A DNA stretch of 64,000 nucleotides from positions 2,271,001 to 2,335,000 of the forward strand of contig NC_088299.1 of the NCBI RefSeq assembly GCF_032854445.1. The letters run 5' to 3'. Below the pieces are notes generated by a model. The model was not told the origin of the DNA and ran no database searches. It saw only the letters and a list, made by a program, of their open reading frames with translations. The position numbers were made by a program, and so were the translations under genes. The stretch comes from Liolophura sinensis. Its lineage: Eukaryota > Mollusca > Polyplacophora > Chitonida > Chitonidae. Of the stretch, positions 25,546 to 37,511 are shown piece by piece (position 1 is the first letter of the stretch; every line of letters starts with the position of its first letter).

Positions 25546-27792
25546 ATATAAAAAATTCGACTTGAATATTAGATAAAATATTTGAAGATCCCAGATTAAA
25601 CATCGGTAATGACGTCACAGCATTGTCCTAATATCGATCTTTTTTCACGAATCGACGGTTGATGTTGTTAGAATGGCCTGTGAAGACTTTCGCTGAATGT
25701 GTATATTGGCTACTTCACTGAAATTGGAGTTGATTTCCTGTGCCTGATATATAAACGTTAAGGCTTCTAGCCTGGCACCTATATGTAACTCATAAGGCTA
25801 CTGGGGCTATCTAGACGAATGGTTTCCTTAGGCGTAAGACTCTTGCGTTACAGGACCAAAAGACACATTACCGTCATTGTCTTCCATATCTCGCGCATAG
25901 TATGTTGTGGCGACTACACCTACAGAACCATACGGGACTTGCTCAGTAATGTGCAATTTTTATGCACATAATATACACCGGACCATAGCCGCACAGTTCC
26001 ATGCAGTTACCACGCTGTACTGTATAGCTACTTTGCCGTATCGTAAGGTTTGAACTGCGATGACTTTCTCATCAGTACCTCTCAGATAACATATAGTGCC
26101 ATGCAGATTAAGTTTTGCAGTTATTCGACGACAAATGATTCACAAAAATATCGTCTAGCACAAATCTAAAAGAACTTTGAAAAGAAAAAGAAAGAAAAGG
26201 CCTTTGCTCATCCTTTGCATTACACTTCCTTAACACAAGCGTACCAACAATGTGAAATTGTTTGTGGAATGCATTACTGCTCCTTCACACGCAACGCGTT
26301 ACTGAAAGCGCAACCTCCAACAAAAATGTCAATTAACTGAATACAGGCTCCGGTATTTGCCTAGTGAACAAGCCATTGCTAAAACCAAAACTTAAACCAA
26401 ATGGCTAATGTGTTGAAATGTGTATTTTTTTTAAAACCATGATAAGAATATGGAGTTTGTTGTGATAAGACAACAATTAGCTAACAGTATTCCTAATCTG
26501 CGAAGCTCAAAGATTAAAAGAAATTATTTTATAATGGCTTAAAATAATATTTAAATTGTGGCAAATAATGAAACTAGTATTTCAAATATGTCATAATAAT
26601 GATTATCAGTGATATTTTAGATATCAAATCTTGAAATTATTATTTCAAAAATGAAATATTATTGATGGCTTTTATTGTCATCTTTTACCTACAAAAAATA
26701 CCACACGATTACTTAGTACCAATGTGTTATCACACTATAAATATATTTACCAAGTTTAGGCAGCACATTTCAGTCGTTATCAAGTCGGCTAGTTGCTAAC
26801 ATATTTCTCGATAAGTGTGTGAAGAAGTAATTAACCTCCGTGTGTTCCGAGGCGTGCTTTGAGCATGTTTACGTCGTATGTGCCAAACGCGGTAAAACAA
26901 ACATGGCCGACCCAACTGGCCCCCAACCGCTAATGTCGTGAAACAGTAATTAAACAGTCGCAATCGGCTTGGCATATTTAGTATACACTCATTAATGTGG
27001 ACAGACGCAAGACTCCTGCGGGGTACAGTCTGTCATCCTTAAGCATTATGACTAGGTAACATTGGCAAAATGACAAAAAGTTCTAAGGGAAATGCCGTAA
27101 ATAAGTATTTTTCAATGAAAAGGTTATTTTATTTTAACTCCACACTCGAGCATTTTTCACTTATACGACTGTGGTTTGTAACTGGTGTACACATGGTAAA
27201 ACATTGAAATTTGGTAAACTTCCCCAATGTGATGTACAGATATTGAGACCGAAGATCATTCTGGTGGAAGACAAATGGTCTTCAACAAAAGTTTGACGGA
27301 GCAAAGGACCCTTTAAGAATCATTCTCACAAAGTCCTCATAACGAAAGCAGGGAAATCTACAAACTCACTGTCCAAGTTTGAGTTTAAACACACACCCCG
27401 TGTATTCTATCGGTACTAGACCAAAACTAGTTCAGTATGAAATTAAAAGAATAAACAAATAACTTTTCTTACCATCAGTCAGCCAAGCAGATAATATGCT
27501 ATTTATAAGCTATTATTTGATTTTTGATGAACGTAAAAATTTAGAACCTCATTGCGATGCTTCCTTTATGATCATGGCAGCTAAATCCGCTGCAAGGTTA
27601 TCTTCACATTGTCACATCGCATTTTCCTATGTATTTCAATAACCAAAAACGTAGGGTTTAAATCAGATTTTACTTCAAGAAGAGCTTTGCTTCAGTCAGC
27701 TATATGTAACTTACATAAAGCATGCATTTTTCTGCCAGGGCAAAAATGGAGCATGTTTTATTTAAGAGTGACTAAGGAACATTGATTCTTAC
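25546..27792. other. Intron sequence next to receptor exon 1
   Basis: It holds one CRE octamer (25610-25617) and a short GGTGGAAGACAAATGGTCTT motif near 27260 that recurs at 51.66 kb and, diverged, at 35.86 and 63.37 kb. Confidence 0.5.
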
Positions 27793-28554
27793 CTGATTTC
27801 TGGACGATGTGATCTTTTTGTTATTCGTTTTGACCCCGTTTGCTCCACCGCCCGGGGTTTTAGGGATGGTGTTGGAGAGAAGGATACGGGCTATGAGACC
27901 GTACAGGACTGTTGTTATCATGAGAGGGATGACGTAAAACACTATTAAATCGGACATGTAATACACGACGTAGGAGCCTCGTTGTTTAAGGAATCCACAT
28001 CGCTGGATGTGGGTCCCGTCCTCATATACTGTGTACTTAATTGAAGTTAGGGCCATCCACGGGGCACAGTAAACAATAGCGAACAGCCACAGGGCTGCTA
28101 TTATACGTTTTGCTCTTTTTACAGTGCACATTGTCTGGGCTTTCATGGGATGGCATATTGCGATATATCGCTCCACTGTGAAGGCAGTTATGGATAAAGC
28201 CGAAGCAGACGATCCAAGGTACTGAAGAAACACTAGAATAGGACACATACCACTGCCCCATATCCACTGATCTATCTGGAAGAAGTATTCCGGAATCGAG
28301 GGCAATGTAGCCGAGATAAGAACAATACAATCAGCAACAGCCAGACTCAAAAGGTAGCAGTTTGTCGGTGTGTGCATGGTACGTGTTCTAGCGACAACAA
28401 TTACCACCAAAATATTCCCTAGTAATCCGACGATAAAAATGACAGAAGCAAAGAACACACCGACGATCCTGTACGGCGCAGTGTAGAACATCGGCACGGA
28501 AAAGTTCCCTTCTGTCAGGGAATCGTTCACTGAAATCACCGTGTCGTTTTCCAT
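27793..28554 (-). CDS. TRHR-like: TRH receptor-like GPCR, coding exon 1 (N-terminus to TM5/ICL3)
   Basis: This exon encodes residues 1-254 of a rhodopsin-class receptor of the plasma membrane. Visible features are three N-glycosylation sequons in the extracellular tail (N3, N10, N17), GN in TM1 (N47), LAVAD in TM2 (D75), the disulfide pair C104 and C186, and ERY (128-130) at the end of TM3 in place of DRY. TM5 is followed by a short third loop. MHTPTNCYLLSLAVAD, SITAFTVERYIAICHP and TVLYGLIARIL match vertebrate thyrotropin-releasing-hormone receptors almost word for word. The ATG has A at -3 and G at +4. The exon ends CAG|GTAAGA at 27793/27792, a consensus donor in phase 0. In lophotrochozoans, receptors of this type respond to EFLGamide-type peptides (family knowledge); coupling here is inferred to be Gq-type. 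A further 5' non-coding exon may exist but was not found. Confidence 0.93.
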
Positions 28555-30529
28555 GTTTTAAGATTTCCAATCAAGAATTTCAAATCTTTTATGGTTTTAA
28601 CATTTTCGGAACTTCAATAAAAAATTCTCCCCATGGCACGATGGAAACCTATGAAGGATCCTATATTGGTCCTCAATAAAGTGAGCGCTTAGCGATACCC
28701 TAACCTAACTATTGAATCTTTTCGACTGCCCAGATTTCATTTGACATCAAATTCTTCGAATCTCTCACAACTTCATCTCATCTTCACACGCGTTTGTAAA
28801 GAATCGGACTTAAAAATCCGGTATCTGTGTTTCTCAATAGTTTCCCCAACAAGTGTGCGTGTTGGCTGTGCGCGGCTGTCTTGGATGCTAGGCGCTTGCA
28901 GCAGACGATAGGCTCTCTGGTGTTCTAGGAGACAGCGTGGTGTGCCAGGCTCGATCAACCCTCGATCAATAGCCAGTCCTCGTCGTGGCCGAATGTTTAA
29001 TACTCCTGTAACGACTACGTTCTCTCTTGTCTGCTGCGCTCCAATGAACCCAAGCTCCTACATCGATAGCCAGATCCCAGAAAATACGAGCTTTGAGAAA
29101 CAAAAGCAGAAATAATCATCACAACCAGGCAATACAGATGATTAAAAACACATTTATATAAATCCAAACTCATAAAAATAGGTTTCACGATAATCTGAGT
29201 ATAACAGGCTTGTCGTGTCAAAATGACTTTTGGGTAGGCTACACTGTAGTGTGAACACATACGCGCTCAACAGCCACTCCAACGGTAACTGGATATATCT
29301 AATCTATAAGTTACACTAGTTTCGGATAATTATTTATTGACTCTTTTGCCGGATGCTATCTTTGGAAGTATGTGACATACCAGCTGGTAATTATATTCTT
29401 GATGGTATTCATATTTGACATGTTTGTCCCTGCCTCTGGAGCGGGTTCTCCTGATGTTGCCTGGAACACTGATGTAATTTAGAGCGCCGTTTCCTCCATG
29501 TGTTATTCAAGGAATATAGTATTTTAGAATGTATATCTACAAAACCAACAAGTTTCTGTTGGTTAAATGTGAGGACAATAAACTGAAGAGGCGGGATTTT
29601 CACCGTGAGTATTGTCACCTATCCAACTCTCATCGCTTTTCTAGTTTTACTCCCAGTCCTATCAATGTCGTAGCTTTACAGTGTATACAGCAATATTCTC
29701 CAAATCTGTGATAAGTGGAAAACACCTCAAAAGAATGATATACCTGGCACCTCAGCCACCAAATCGAATACGTATCACCCTTTTCCGATAATTAGTATGG
29801 CCAGTGGTTGCAACTTCTACACAGAACAGGGGTTTTTCTTTTAAGGGAATGACATCTAATCGAAGATGCAGCTGTTAGGAAATACGAGCAGGTAAACAAG
29901 TATTGATCCAAAGTACCGCGTCGAGGAGCGGAGTGAAGGAGAAGTAGAGAGGGTGGTGGGTGATTACATTATTAACACACCAAGCTATATGCACATGATT
30001 AATATAAATATCTTATAAAAGCGTCAAGAGGATGTGTGACATGACAAATACCCTTGGGGGTGGGGGAGGGGGCGCATGTCTAAAGGCAGTCATACGCTGT
30101 GTCTAATTATAACGACCTTCATTGAAACACTTTAGAAACGGATCACCTTCCACCCACCCCACGGCTCAGTATTAACGATTCTGCTAACCACTGCATGACA
30201 AAGGTTTATTCCACTGGGCTCAGTTACCTTGAAGTGAGCTAGAATTTCTTGTCAATATAGATATACGATTTTCTACGTCTTGTTTCACAAGCTTCAGGCA
30301 ATGTATACAGAAAAGCACGCGCGCATTTCTAAAAGAGATGTACTTTCTGTACAAAACTAGGGTTCTGCTTGTGGACTTCGAATATCCAAGGCCAGGGCAC
30401 TTTGCATTGTTTGCAAATAAATATTTTTAAATGTGATGACAACATACTATTGTAAATAATTCTAGAACAGAGATTCCTAGTGAATGTCAATTAACATAAA
30501 TGTATTTCTACCCATTTGTGCTTAAGTCG
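28555..30529. other. 5' flank of the TRHR-like gene
   Basis: The transcription start and any 5' non-coding exon probably lie here or further right. I could not place a promoter. A G-rich stretch of three G5 tracts lies at 30056-30072. Confidence 0.45.
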
Positions 30530-30715
30530 TGGTGCTAGGGGTTCTTTTAATTGTTACTACATGTATTAAGCATTGACTTGAGTAGTTAAAATAAAAGCCT
30601 AATAGGTAAATTAACAAGAAGCCAGATTTGCCGGTTATGTGCCTTTTGCCAGCTACCACGCTGTCGTTGCGGTTTAGTTTTTACTCTCCATGCTGTACAT
30701 ATAGCCTTCTGTGTT
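30530..30715 (-). mobile_element. DR-1 dispersed repeat, reverse orientation
   Basis: GTAAATTAACAAGAAGCCAG, GCCGGTTATGTGCCTTTTGC and CAGCTACCACGCTGTCGTTG are the complement of the DR-1 core and left part. Confidence 0.68.
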
Positions 30716-31261
30716 CTAAACCTACGTGACGAGTGTACTATTTTCTCGAATAGACATACCTTTCTTATGTGTTATGCACGGTTACTTTTATAGCGACCTT
30801 CTTCCAGTAGGTATATCGTGGCGAATATAGAATATTTAGGTCTATATCTACGTCTCTCTTTCAACAATCGAACTCAGATCTATGATTGTATTATAATGCA
30901 GACAATAACGGCATGCATTACGGTACCGTATTGATTTGTTTAGTTGATCGGAGCTTTTTGCAATAGTACAGAATATTTAGTACATGCGTCTTTTGCATGC
31001 AGGGAACTGGGTAGAACTCAGATAGAAATAACCTCTACATTTCGCCAGGACACTTTCTCGTCTGACGAAAGAATAGATGGTTCACGTCAAACGCCACATT
31101 GGCGATATTCCAGCCATATCTTGGCGATTGGCGCAAGATATCCTAAACTTACATTTGATATGTTGCAAAATACCATGTCTGAACTTTTAAAACGACGTCT
31201 CTTCATTTATTTCAGGAGGCTTGTCAAGTACCTTGCGAGTTACGGTGGCGAGCTGTGGTGG

Positions 31262-31378
31262 TTTGCTGTTGGCACCCTAGTTCCTCCACCCATCAATCTG
31301 AGTGCCGCCGTATAAATGAAAAATCCTTGTTTTTGGTTACGGCGTTAAACATCAATCTTACAAATAGATAAAATAAAC
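31262..31378 (+). mobile_element. Diverged SINE-1-like 3' end
   Basis: TTGGCACCCTAGTTCCTCCA, GCCGCCGTATAAATGAAAAA and TACGGCGTTAAACATCAATC follow the SINE-1 order, with a GTTAAAC variant of the terminal block. A 123-codon open frame ending here is explained by this repeat. Confidence 0.6.
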
Positions 31379-32595
31379 TGGGTATAATAATATTCCAAGT
31401 ATTTAAATGGACAGGCCCACAGGAATTATGGAGAAAAGTTAAAGACTGGACATATATAATAAAGCCTTTAGGCTACTGCCTTTGAGTCCAATTTGAAACG
31501 TTGTATAGTGTGTTCTTCAGTGAAGAAGGTAATCAGACAGAAGTGGTATAATGTCACTAAATAACGTAATTAATGTCAATAGCGACTTTGGATTTTTGAA
31601 AAGCACAGTTCCGTTGTATAGCTGTGGACTGAAAGAAAAGTCATTTTTATAAAGTATTTGTGTTACAGAGGGCAGTGTGAGAAACCACTGGTTACTTTAT
31701 ATTGTCTATTCATGGCGAGTTTTATTCAATAAAATCAATCTTTCGCGCCTTCAACGCGCAGATATAGCATCGAGCTATATATAGCCTATAGGCATGGAAA
31801 AAAGACAGCGTGATTCCCTTGTGGTTGCATTAAGACAAGGGATTGACGTCTAGTTGTAACGAGATCTCGTCACTTTCCGGTATAAGGCTGTGCAACCTAC
31901 CTCTCATTTAACGGTACTTACTGCCTAAGTACGCTAGCCGCAGAAAACAGGAATTCGGGTTCTCGTTCTGACTCATTCCACTTGAAAGAAGACCATCTTT
32001 CAATAAAGTATCTATCATTTAAAGGCATTTCTTTCGAAATGAATAAAGTGCCAATAACATTTTGGACCATGTTGAACAAGCTGAAACCCAGTGACGCTTT
32101 TGAATTGAATGTGCGTAAAATGGCCTCTTTGATTTATTGTCTATAGTTTATTTAAAAGTGGTTTCCTTCCGTAAACTTGTGAATCTCGTTGCAAAATTGC
32201 GTGGATATATATGATTGAATAGCGTTCTTACCACGCGGGGCAAAGCTTTAATGGCACAATGGCAAATATTTAGTCTACGGACGCCTGGTTTGCGACGGAA
32301 CGACGAGCCAGAATACGATTATTCCAATATTAGCTTAACGAGGTGTGAAATTAAACACGGAGACATCTCACCAACGAATGACCGATGATATGTATTATTC
32401 AGCATCTATGGCGTTATTGAAGCTGATGTGATTGTCTCGACTCGCAGTGCCCAGAAGAGCTTTACAGACCGACATTGCAAATGTTAATGTGTTAAATTTA
32501 AAGTTAATCTGTTAAAGAATTGTCTGTTATCTGAGTGATGCTGGAATGTATTCTGTATCCAACATCATATTCTGTTAGTCTACAGAATCGTTATG

Positions 32596-32599
<4 letters not shown>

Positions 32600-32692
<93 letters not shown>
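32600..32692. repeat. (AG)n microsatellite
   Basis: About 92 bp of AG repeats with two interruptions (near 32650 and 32675). Confidence 0.97.
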
Positions 32693-33689
32693 CGTTCGGG
32701 CGTAAGCAAAACGTTCTTTACACGAAACGAAAGCATTAACAAAAAACCCGTTAACAAGACAGAGTACTGATCATATAGTATAGCGTTGTACCCTGGATTT
32801 TCACTCCATCTATTATGCGTAAGTGTTACAAGCTTACTTTTCCCTCTTCTAACAGATGGTTAACATCATGTACCATATGCGTGTATAGAGTTACACTTCT
32901 ACATGTTAGGCTCTGATTGATTGAATCCTTGGAGATACTACAATCAAATGCGCACGTATTTGGGTCGGTGCCAGACTGCCGACAAAAAGCTGCAATTCTT
33001 CCAATGCAGACCAGTGTTCAGTGTATGGTTTGCCAAAAAATAAAACCCATTAAATAGACTTTGCATCACAACAGACAGCTAGAATGGTATTGTTTGTGAA
33101 AGTTCCGAACAGAATCTGGGCGTTTTCCACTTTTAGTTAACTGTAACAGAAATTTTTATTTATTACTAGTGTCTCTAATATCACCGTGTTTTATAGAAGG
33201 ACTTATATACAATCCCGATCAAATTTATCATAATCCTGCGAAATATATGTAGTCAAACGCAATAAATCCAAGTATTTTCAGTTTTTTGTTACCTGTAAAA
33301 GAAAACGTCTATTTATTAGTAACAATGAGCTCACGTGAGGTACGTGCGTAACCAAAATTATCAAAGATTAAATATTGGGAAGGTAAGACGGCAATTGTAA
33401 CGTTAGTCAGATCTTACCGTTAGGCTTAAATTTACTGACTCTCAGGTATGAGATCTAAATAGGTCCAACTAACCCTACTTAAATCCAGAACAGGCAAAAT
33501 GAAGTAGAGCATAGGAAAACGGCAAGATAAGATTGATATGAAAACATCACCTAAAAAAACTGCTGTCTAGTACTTACGATCACAAATAGACATGTATATA
33601 TAGTGTCCTGATATTTGGAAATGATTTTAATTTCACAGTGTTCGTAGGAAAACTTGAACTTTAACCATAGTAAGAACGATTGATATAAA

Positions 33690-34430
33690 ATATAATTAAG
33701 ACGTGAAGCAGAGGAAAAGACCAGAGTAACGGACCATAGCTGGCAAATTTATCTCACTTAGGGTGTGATAGCTGACAAATGGCACACGTAACCGATGTAA
33801 CACGGCCTCATGTCAGTTTACTTCAGTTATGGTGTGGTAGCTCACAAATGGTCACACGTAACCGATGTAACACGGCCTGTTGACAATTTACATCAGTTAG
33901 GGTTCGATAGCTGGCAAATGGTCAGACGTAACCGATGTAATACGGCCTCATGTCAGTTTACCTCAGTTAGGGTGTAGTTGCTGGCGAATGGTCAGACGTA
34001 ACCGATGTAACACGGCCTCTTGATAATTTACCTCAGTTAGGGTGTGGTAGCTCACAAATGGTCACACGTAACCGATGTAACACGGCCTCTTGTCAATTTA
34101 CTTCAGTTATGGTGCGATAGCTGCAAATGGTCAGACGTAACCGATGTAACACGGCCTCTTGTAAATTTACCACAGTTAAGATTTTATTCTAACTGTTCAT
34201 GTAACTGCATAAATAGCTGTAATTTACACGCCCCCGTAGCACCATGGAATGTAGTGTGGTACTTGACAAGTGATCACAGGCAACCGGTGAAATCCTACCT
34301 GTAGTCAATTTACCTTAGGGTTTTATTCAAACTGTTCACGTAAATGTTTAAATAGTAGCAACCCACACCTTTTCTAGAACCATTGCTTAAACAGAATTAT
34401 GTGAAAAGAATATGCAGGGATGTTATTTGC
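33690..34430 (+). mobile_element. DR-1 dispersed repeat with internally amplified core
   Basis: It holds the DR-1 left part, six tandem cores, then the DR-1 right part (GTTTTATTCAAACTGTTCAC ... AAATAGTAGCAACCCACACC), which itself occurs about one and a half times. It is the longest copy in the window. Confidence 0.75.
33743..34175. repeat. 70-bp tandem array, six units, inside DR-1
   Basis: ACGTAACCGATGTAACACGG recurs every 70 bp (last step 69). Units 2 and 5 share AGCTCACAAATGG and lie 210 bp apart; units 1 and 3 share CCTCATGTCAGTTTAC. This suggests mixed-order duplication. The unit is the DR-1 core found singly in the other copies. Confidence 0.92.
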
Positions 34431-35879
34431 TGAACAATTGTTACTGCGTTAACAATTAGACATTATGCGTAACCTATAGATTGAAGAGAAAGGATGTGAC
34501 CAAGGACTAGTTCGCAAAGGAACGTGCATGTAACTACTATATTCATGTGATGCTTGGCAGTACATGATGGTAAAATAACGTTGTCCTTCTCACATTATAA
34601 CTGCAATATTTCTGTAAGGCAGTTAACGAACAAGCACATCAGTTTACATATTAATCTACATCTCTGTGTTTACGGCGCTCAACATAACGGTACATAACTT
34701 ATATAACGGCGGTTAGCTTTATCGCTTGATGAAAGAAGAGTATCGGAAATAAATCACCGTCTTTCGCGAGATACATGACAAACTCCTTCACTCTGAGTCG
34801 GAGCCGATACAGCTAGAGCTGGATTAGAATACACGATCAAATAGGTTAAAGGCCTACTAGTCGCAGGGAGCCATGTCTTCAGACATCTTGGCCAGCTAGT
34901 GAGGCCTCTGTAGACGATCCGAACTACGGTTTTCAACACGCCGTCTTGACGGGTATTTTTATGCTAGTTATCTTGCTTCCTGCCTCACCGTCTTCCCCCG
35001 AGGTTTCACACTGGAAATGTTAACAAGTAAAGTAATAATAAAACACAGGATATATTACATAACCAGGGAGGAAATGTATAAGAAAGTAATAACCGAAGAA
35101 ATAATTGCAGAACAACGGCTTTCGTGGGAAGATCTGGGTAAGTATACGACTAAGTTATGCCTTGGAACTCTAACATAAAATGTCTGCAGCAAACATGACT
35201 TCTTGAACATTTTCCATATGTCGGCATGGAGCGTCCTTGAAAAAAGTCGGTTACGATTTAATGCTGGCTGATCCAAATAGCAAAAGCTACCTATAGCTTT
35301 TGGCTTTCCTGTGAAGCTACTCGTGCTTTTATTGGCCTTGTTATATTCTGTACGGAAACATGGATATGATATGTTCGAAATAACACTGAAGGCTACCTAC
35401 AATTTAAGGCCAAACTATTTGGGGTATAGAGGAGCCCATAGAAGCTATGACTTTGCTTGAGTTCACTTTCGAATTTCATCGTCCCGCAAAGCAAAGATTC
35501 TGGTATTGTTATCTCTGAGGTATAACGGACAGACAGACGGAGGAAGCATTGAGCCTTTACAAATAGCGCTGATACGGAATAAGGACTTTGATTGTGTTTG
35601 TTTTTCGAGTCTGAGGTTTTCCTGTTTAAACACAGTTTAAACACAATTCATTGGAGCGCAGGTAAAGTAGTGGTATACGCATTATCTTCTTACCCGGTCT
35701 GCCAGTCACAACAGCATTCAGTACATTTACCTAAGACCATAGTTAATAGTATTTCGGTTATACCAGGAAAGCAAAATGCCCGGGATCATCCACCCAGCTT
35801 TGGCAAGCTGCTGCCCAACTTTCCCACATAAGGCGTATAGATGGGCATATTGCTGGAAGACAACTGGTTTTCAACAAAG
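34431..35879. other. No gene recognised
   Basis: Short open frames only. Confidence 0.5.
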
Positions 35880-36195
35880 GATAGAGAGGTGCCAGGTCCA
35901 TAATCGCCAGACCAATTCCCAAAATGATATATAACACAAACCACAAAAGAACTAAATATATAAAGTACGAAAATAGGTCGGAATCATGCAAAGAGATGTC
36001 GTCAATAGATTTCAACTATGTTGGAAAAGACGCCAGGCAAGTTCAAGGCGACTGAGTGAAATCAGTATTCAAATCGTGTACCATACTGGAATATAAGTTG
36101 TCGATAACAAATATTTATCCAACTTGGCAACTTAATTCAATACGATGATCATACAGTACCTAGCCCCAGGTTAAGCGAAATTAGACACAACCATG
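35880..36195. repeat. Dispersed segment shared with 20.19-20.77 kb (without the SINE)
   Basis: CCAATTCCCAAAATGATATA, ACACAAACCACAAAAGAACT, GTTGTCGATAACAAATATTT and GCGAAATTAGACACAACC follow the order of the 20 kb copy. The GTCGATAACAAATAT site lacks the SINE insertion seen there. Confidence 0.55.
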
Positions 36196-36654
36196 AAGCA
36201 GAGCGCCAGAGAAGGCACAGCAAACAGTGAGAGCGGGGAAATCTGCAAATTCCTTATGCACGGCCGGGTTTGAAGCAGCATTTCAGGTGTTCTAGTCATT
36301 GAAAGGCAAGTGAAAGCCGCTTACAGAATCAGCCACGAGCCATGCCTCATTTATGGAATGTTCAACAATAACCACACAGAAAAAAGGTGAGAGACTGGAA
36401 TGGTCACTGTGATTCTGCTCGCTTGTTCGCGACCAGGCGATTCCATCAGTTTTCTGGAACATTCTGCTGAAGAGGTCAGCGTATATACATGAGTGCAGTC
36501 CACAGCAGTTGACGTCTGAATTAATGGACAACGGCGAGATATTCGTGGTCAGTAAATTAATGTCAGTAAATTAATGACAACAAAAATTGTCTGATATTTC
36601 TGACAAGTCAAAATACAGTACAACTTTATTTACCTGCAGTACGAAAGAGTTCGA

Positions 36655-36812
36655 TCTCTGAGGCCACTTTCACAAAACTTCGTAAGTCATATTTCTCGTA
36701 ACTTTTTTCATAAATGACGTTGTCTAGGCTACAGTATCATAAGACGACGTCAGCTACGAGAAAAGTTACAAAAAATTGATTTACGAAGATTTGTGAAAGA
36801 GGGCCCAAAACT
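36655..36812. mobile_element. Foldback MITE, long terminal inverted repeats
   Basis: Two arms of about 70 bp pair with each other. The left runs CCACTTTCACAAAACTTCGT ... AACTTTTTTC. The right, in complement, is GGCCCTCTTTCACAAATCTT ... AACTTTTCTC. Only a few bases separate the arms. This is the form of a non-autonomous DNA transposon. No transposase was seen and the target duplication could not be settled. Confidence 0.75.
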
Positions 36813-37292
36813 GCCCTATTGGTTTATATCTGGTCATCTGCCAAAGGCTTCCCATTACGGAGGTTCAAGTAGGAATACAAACATGAATACCCCTTCAGTG
36901 AAATGAAAATTCTAATTTTCCAATCCAGTGTCAGACCGCAGCCATGTGATGTAATGGAATCACCGGGATGTGATATCATAATAATGGATAATTTGTATGT
37001 TGTTCCGCTGTTTGTCTCGTGACAGGAAATAGAGATAGACTGAATTGAGCGGACAGTCTTTACCACGATTTAAAGCTTGGGATGTTCCTGGGTATTGATG
37101 TATATTATACACTGAAAAAATGAAAAATATCAAATATTTCTGAAGTGATAGAGAATGTTCCTGTAAAACCGCGAAATAAATTGAAGCATTTCATAGCACT
37201 GTTGAACTTAATTGCCATCTGGTGTTGTAATTTGGTTTATGAGATATAAAACATACCTAATCGATAGATTTGCTCGTCATCTCAGTTTATCC

Positions 37293-37424
37293 TACCCGGC
37301 CTTACGTGGGTCCTGGGTTTCCCCCTGGCTCTACCCGATTTCCTTCCACCATAATGCCGTCGTATAAGTAAAATATTTTAGAGAAGGGTGTAAAACACAA
37401 GTCAAATAAATAAAATAAAATCTA
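37293..37424 (+). mobile_element. SINE-1 copy, 5'-truncated and diverged
   Basis: It matches from CCTTACGTGGGTCCTGGGTT through CATAATGCCGTCGTATAAGT to the CAAATAAATAAAATAAAA tail. Internal deletions relative to other copies suggest an old insertion. Confidence 0.75.
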
Positions 37425-37511
37425 CTCAGTTTATTCTGATTTCGCATTTGAGAGCTGTTTCTCTATCCTGTCAGGTGTTTTTTCACTTTTGCCTTTTTCT
37501 AATCGAGTTGA

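Larger units (their letters stand above)
12622..27792 (-). other. 15.2 kb intron of the TRHR-like gene
   Basis: The intron has a GTAAGA donor and a TTTCAG acceptor in phase 0. It contains a SINE-2 with target-site duplication (12.8 kb), SINE-1 copies (18.4, 19.9, 20.4 and 25.5 kb), a DR-1 element (21.9 kb), degenerate tandem arrays (15.2-15.8 and 24.3-25.5 kb) and a run of 15 G at 19015-19029. A full CRE octamer TGACGTCA lies at 25610-25617. No exon with recognisable homology was found inside it. Confidence 0.85.
30716..33689. other. No gene recognised
   Basis: Contains only the SINE-1-like relic at 31.3 kb and the (AG)n run at 32.6 kb. Confidence 0.55.

Noticed and set aside
30056-30072. 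G-quadruplex candidate
   Set aside because: Only three G5 tracts are present; a fourth tract is missing nearby.
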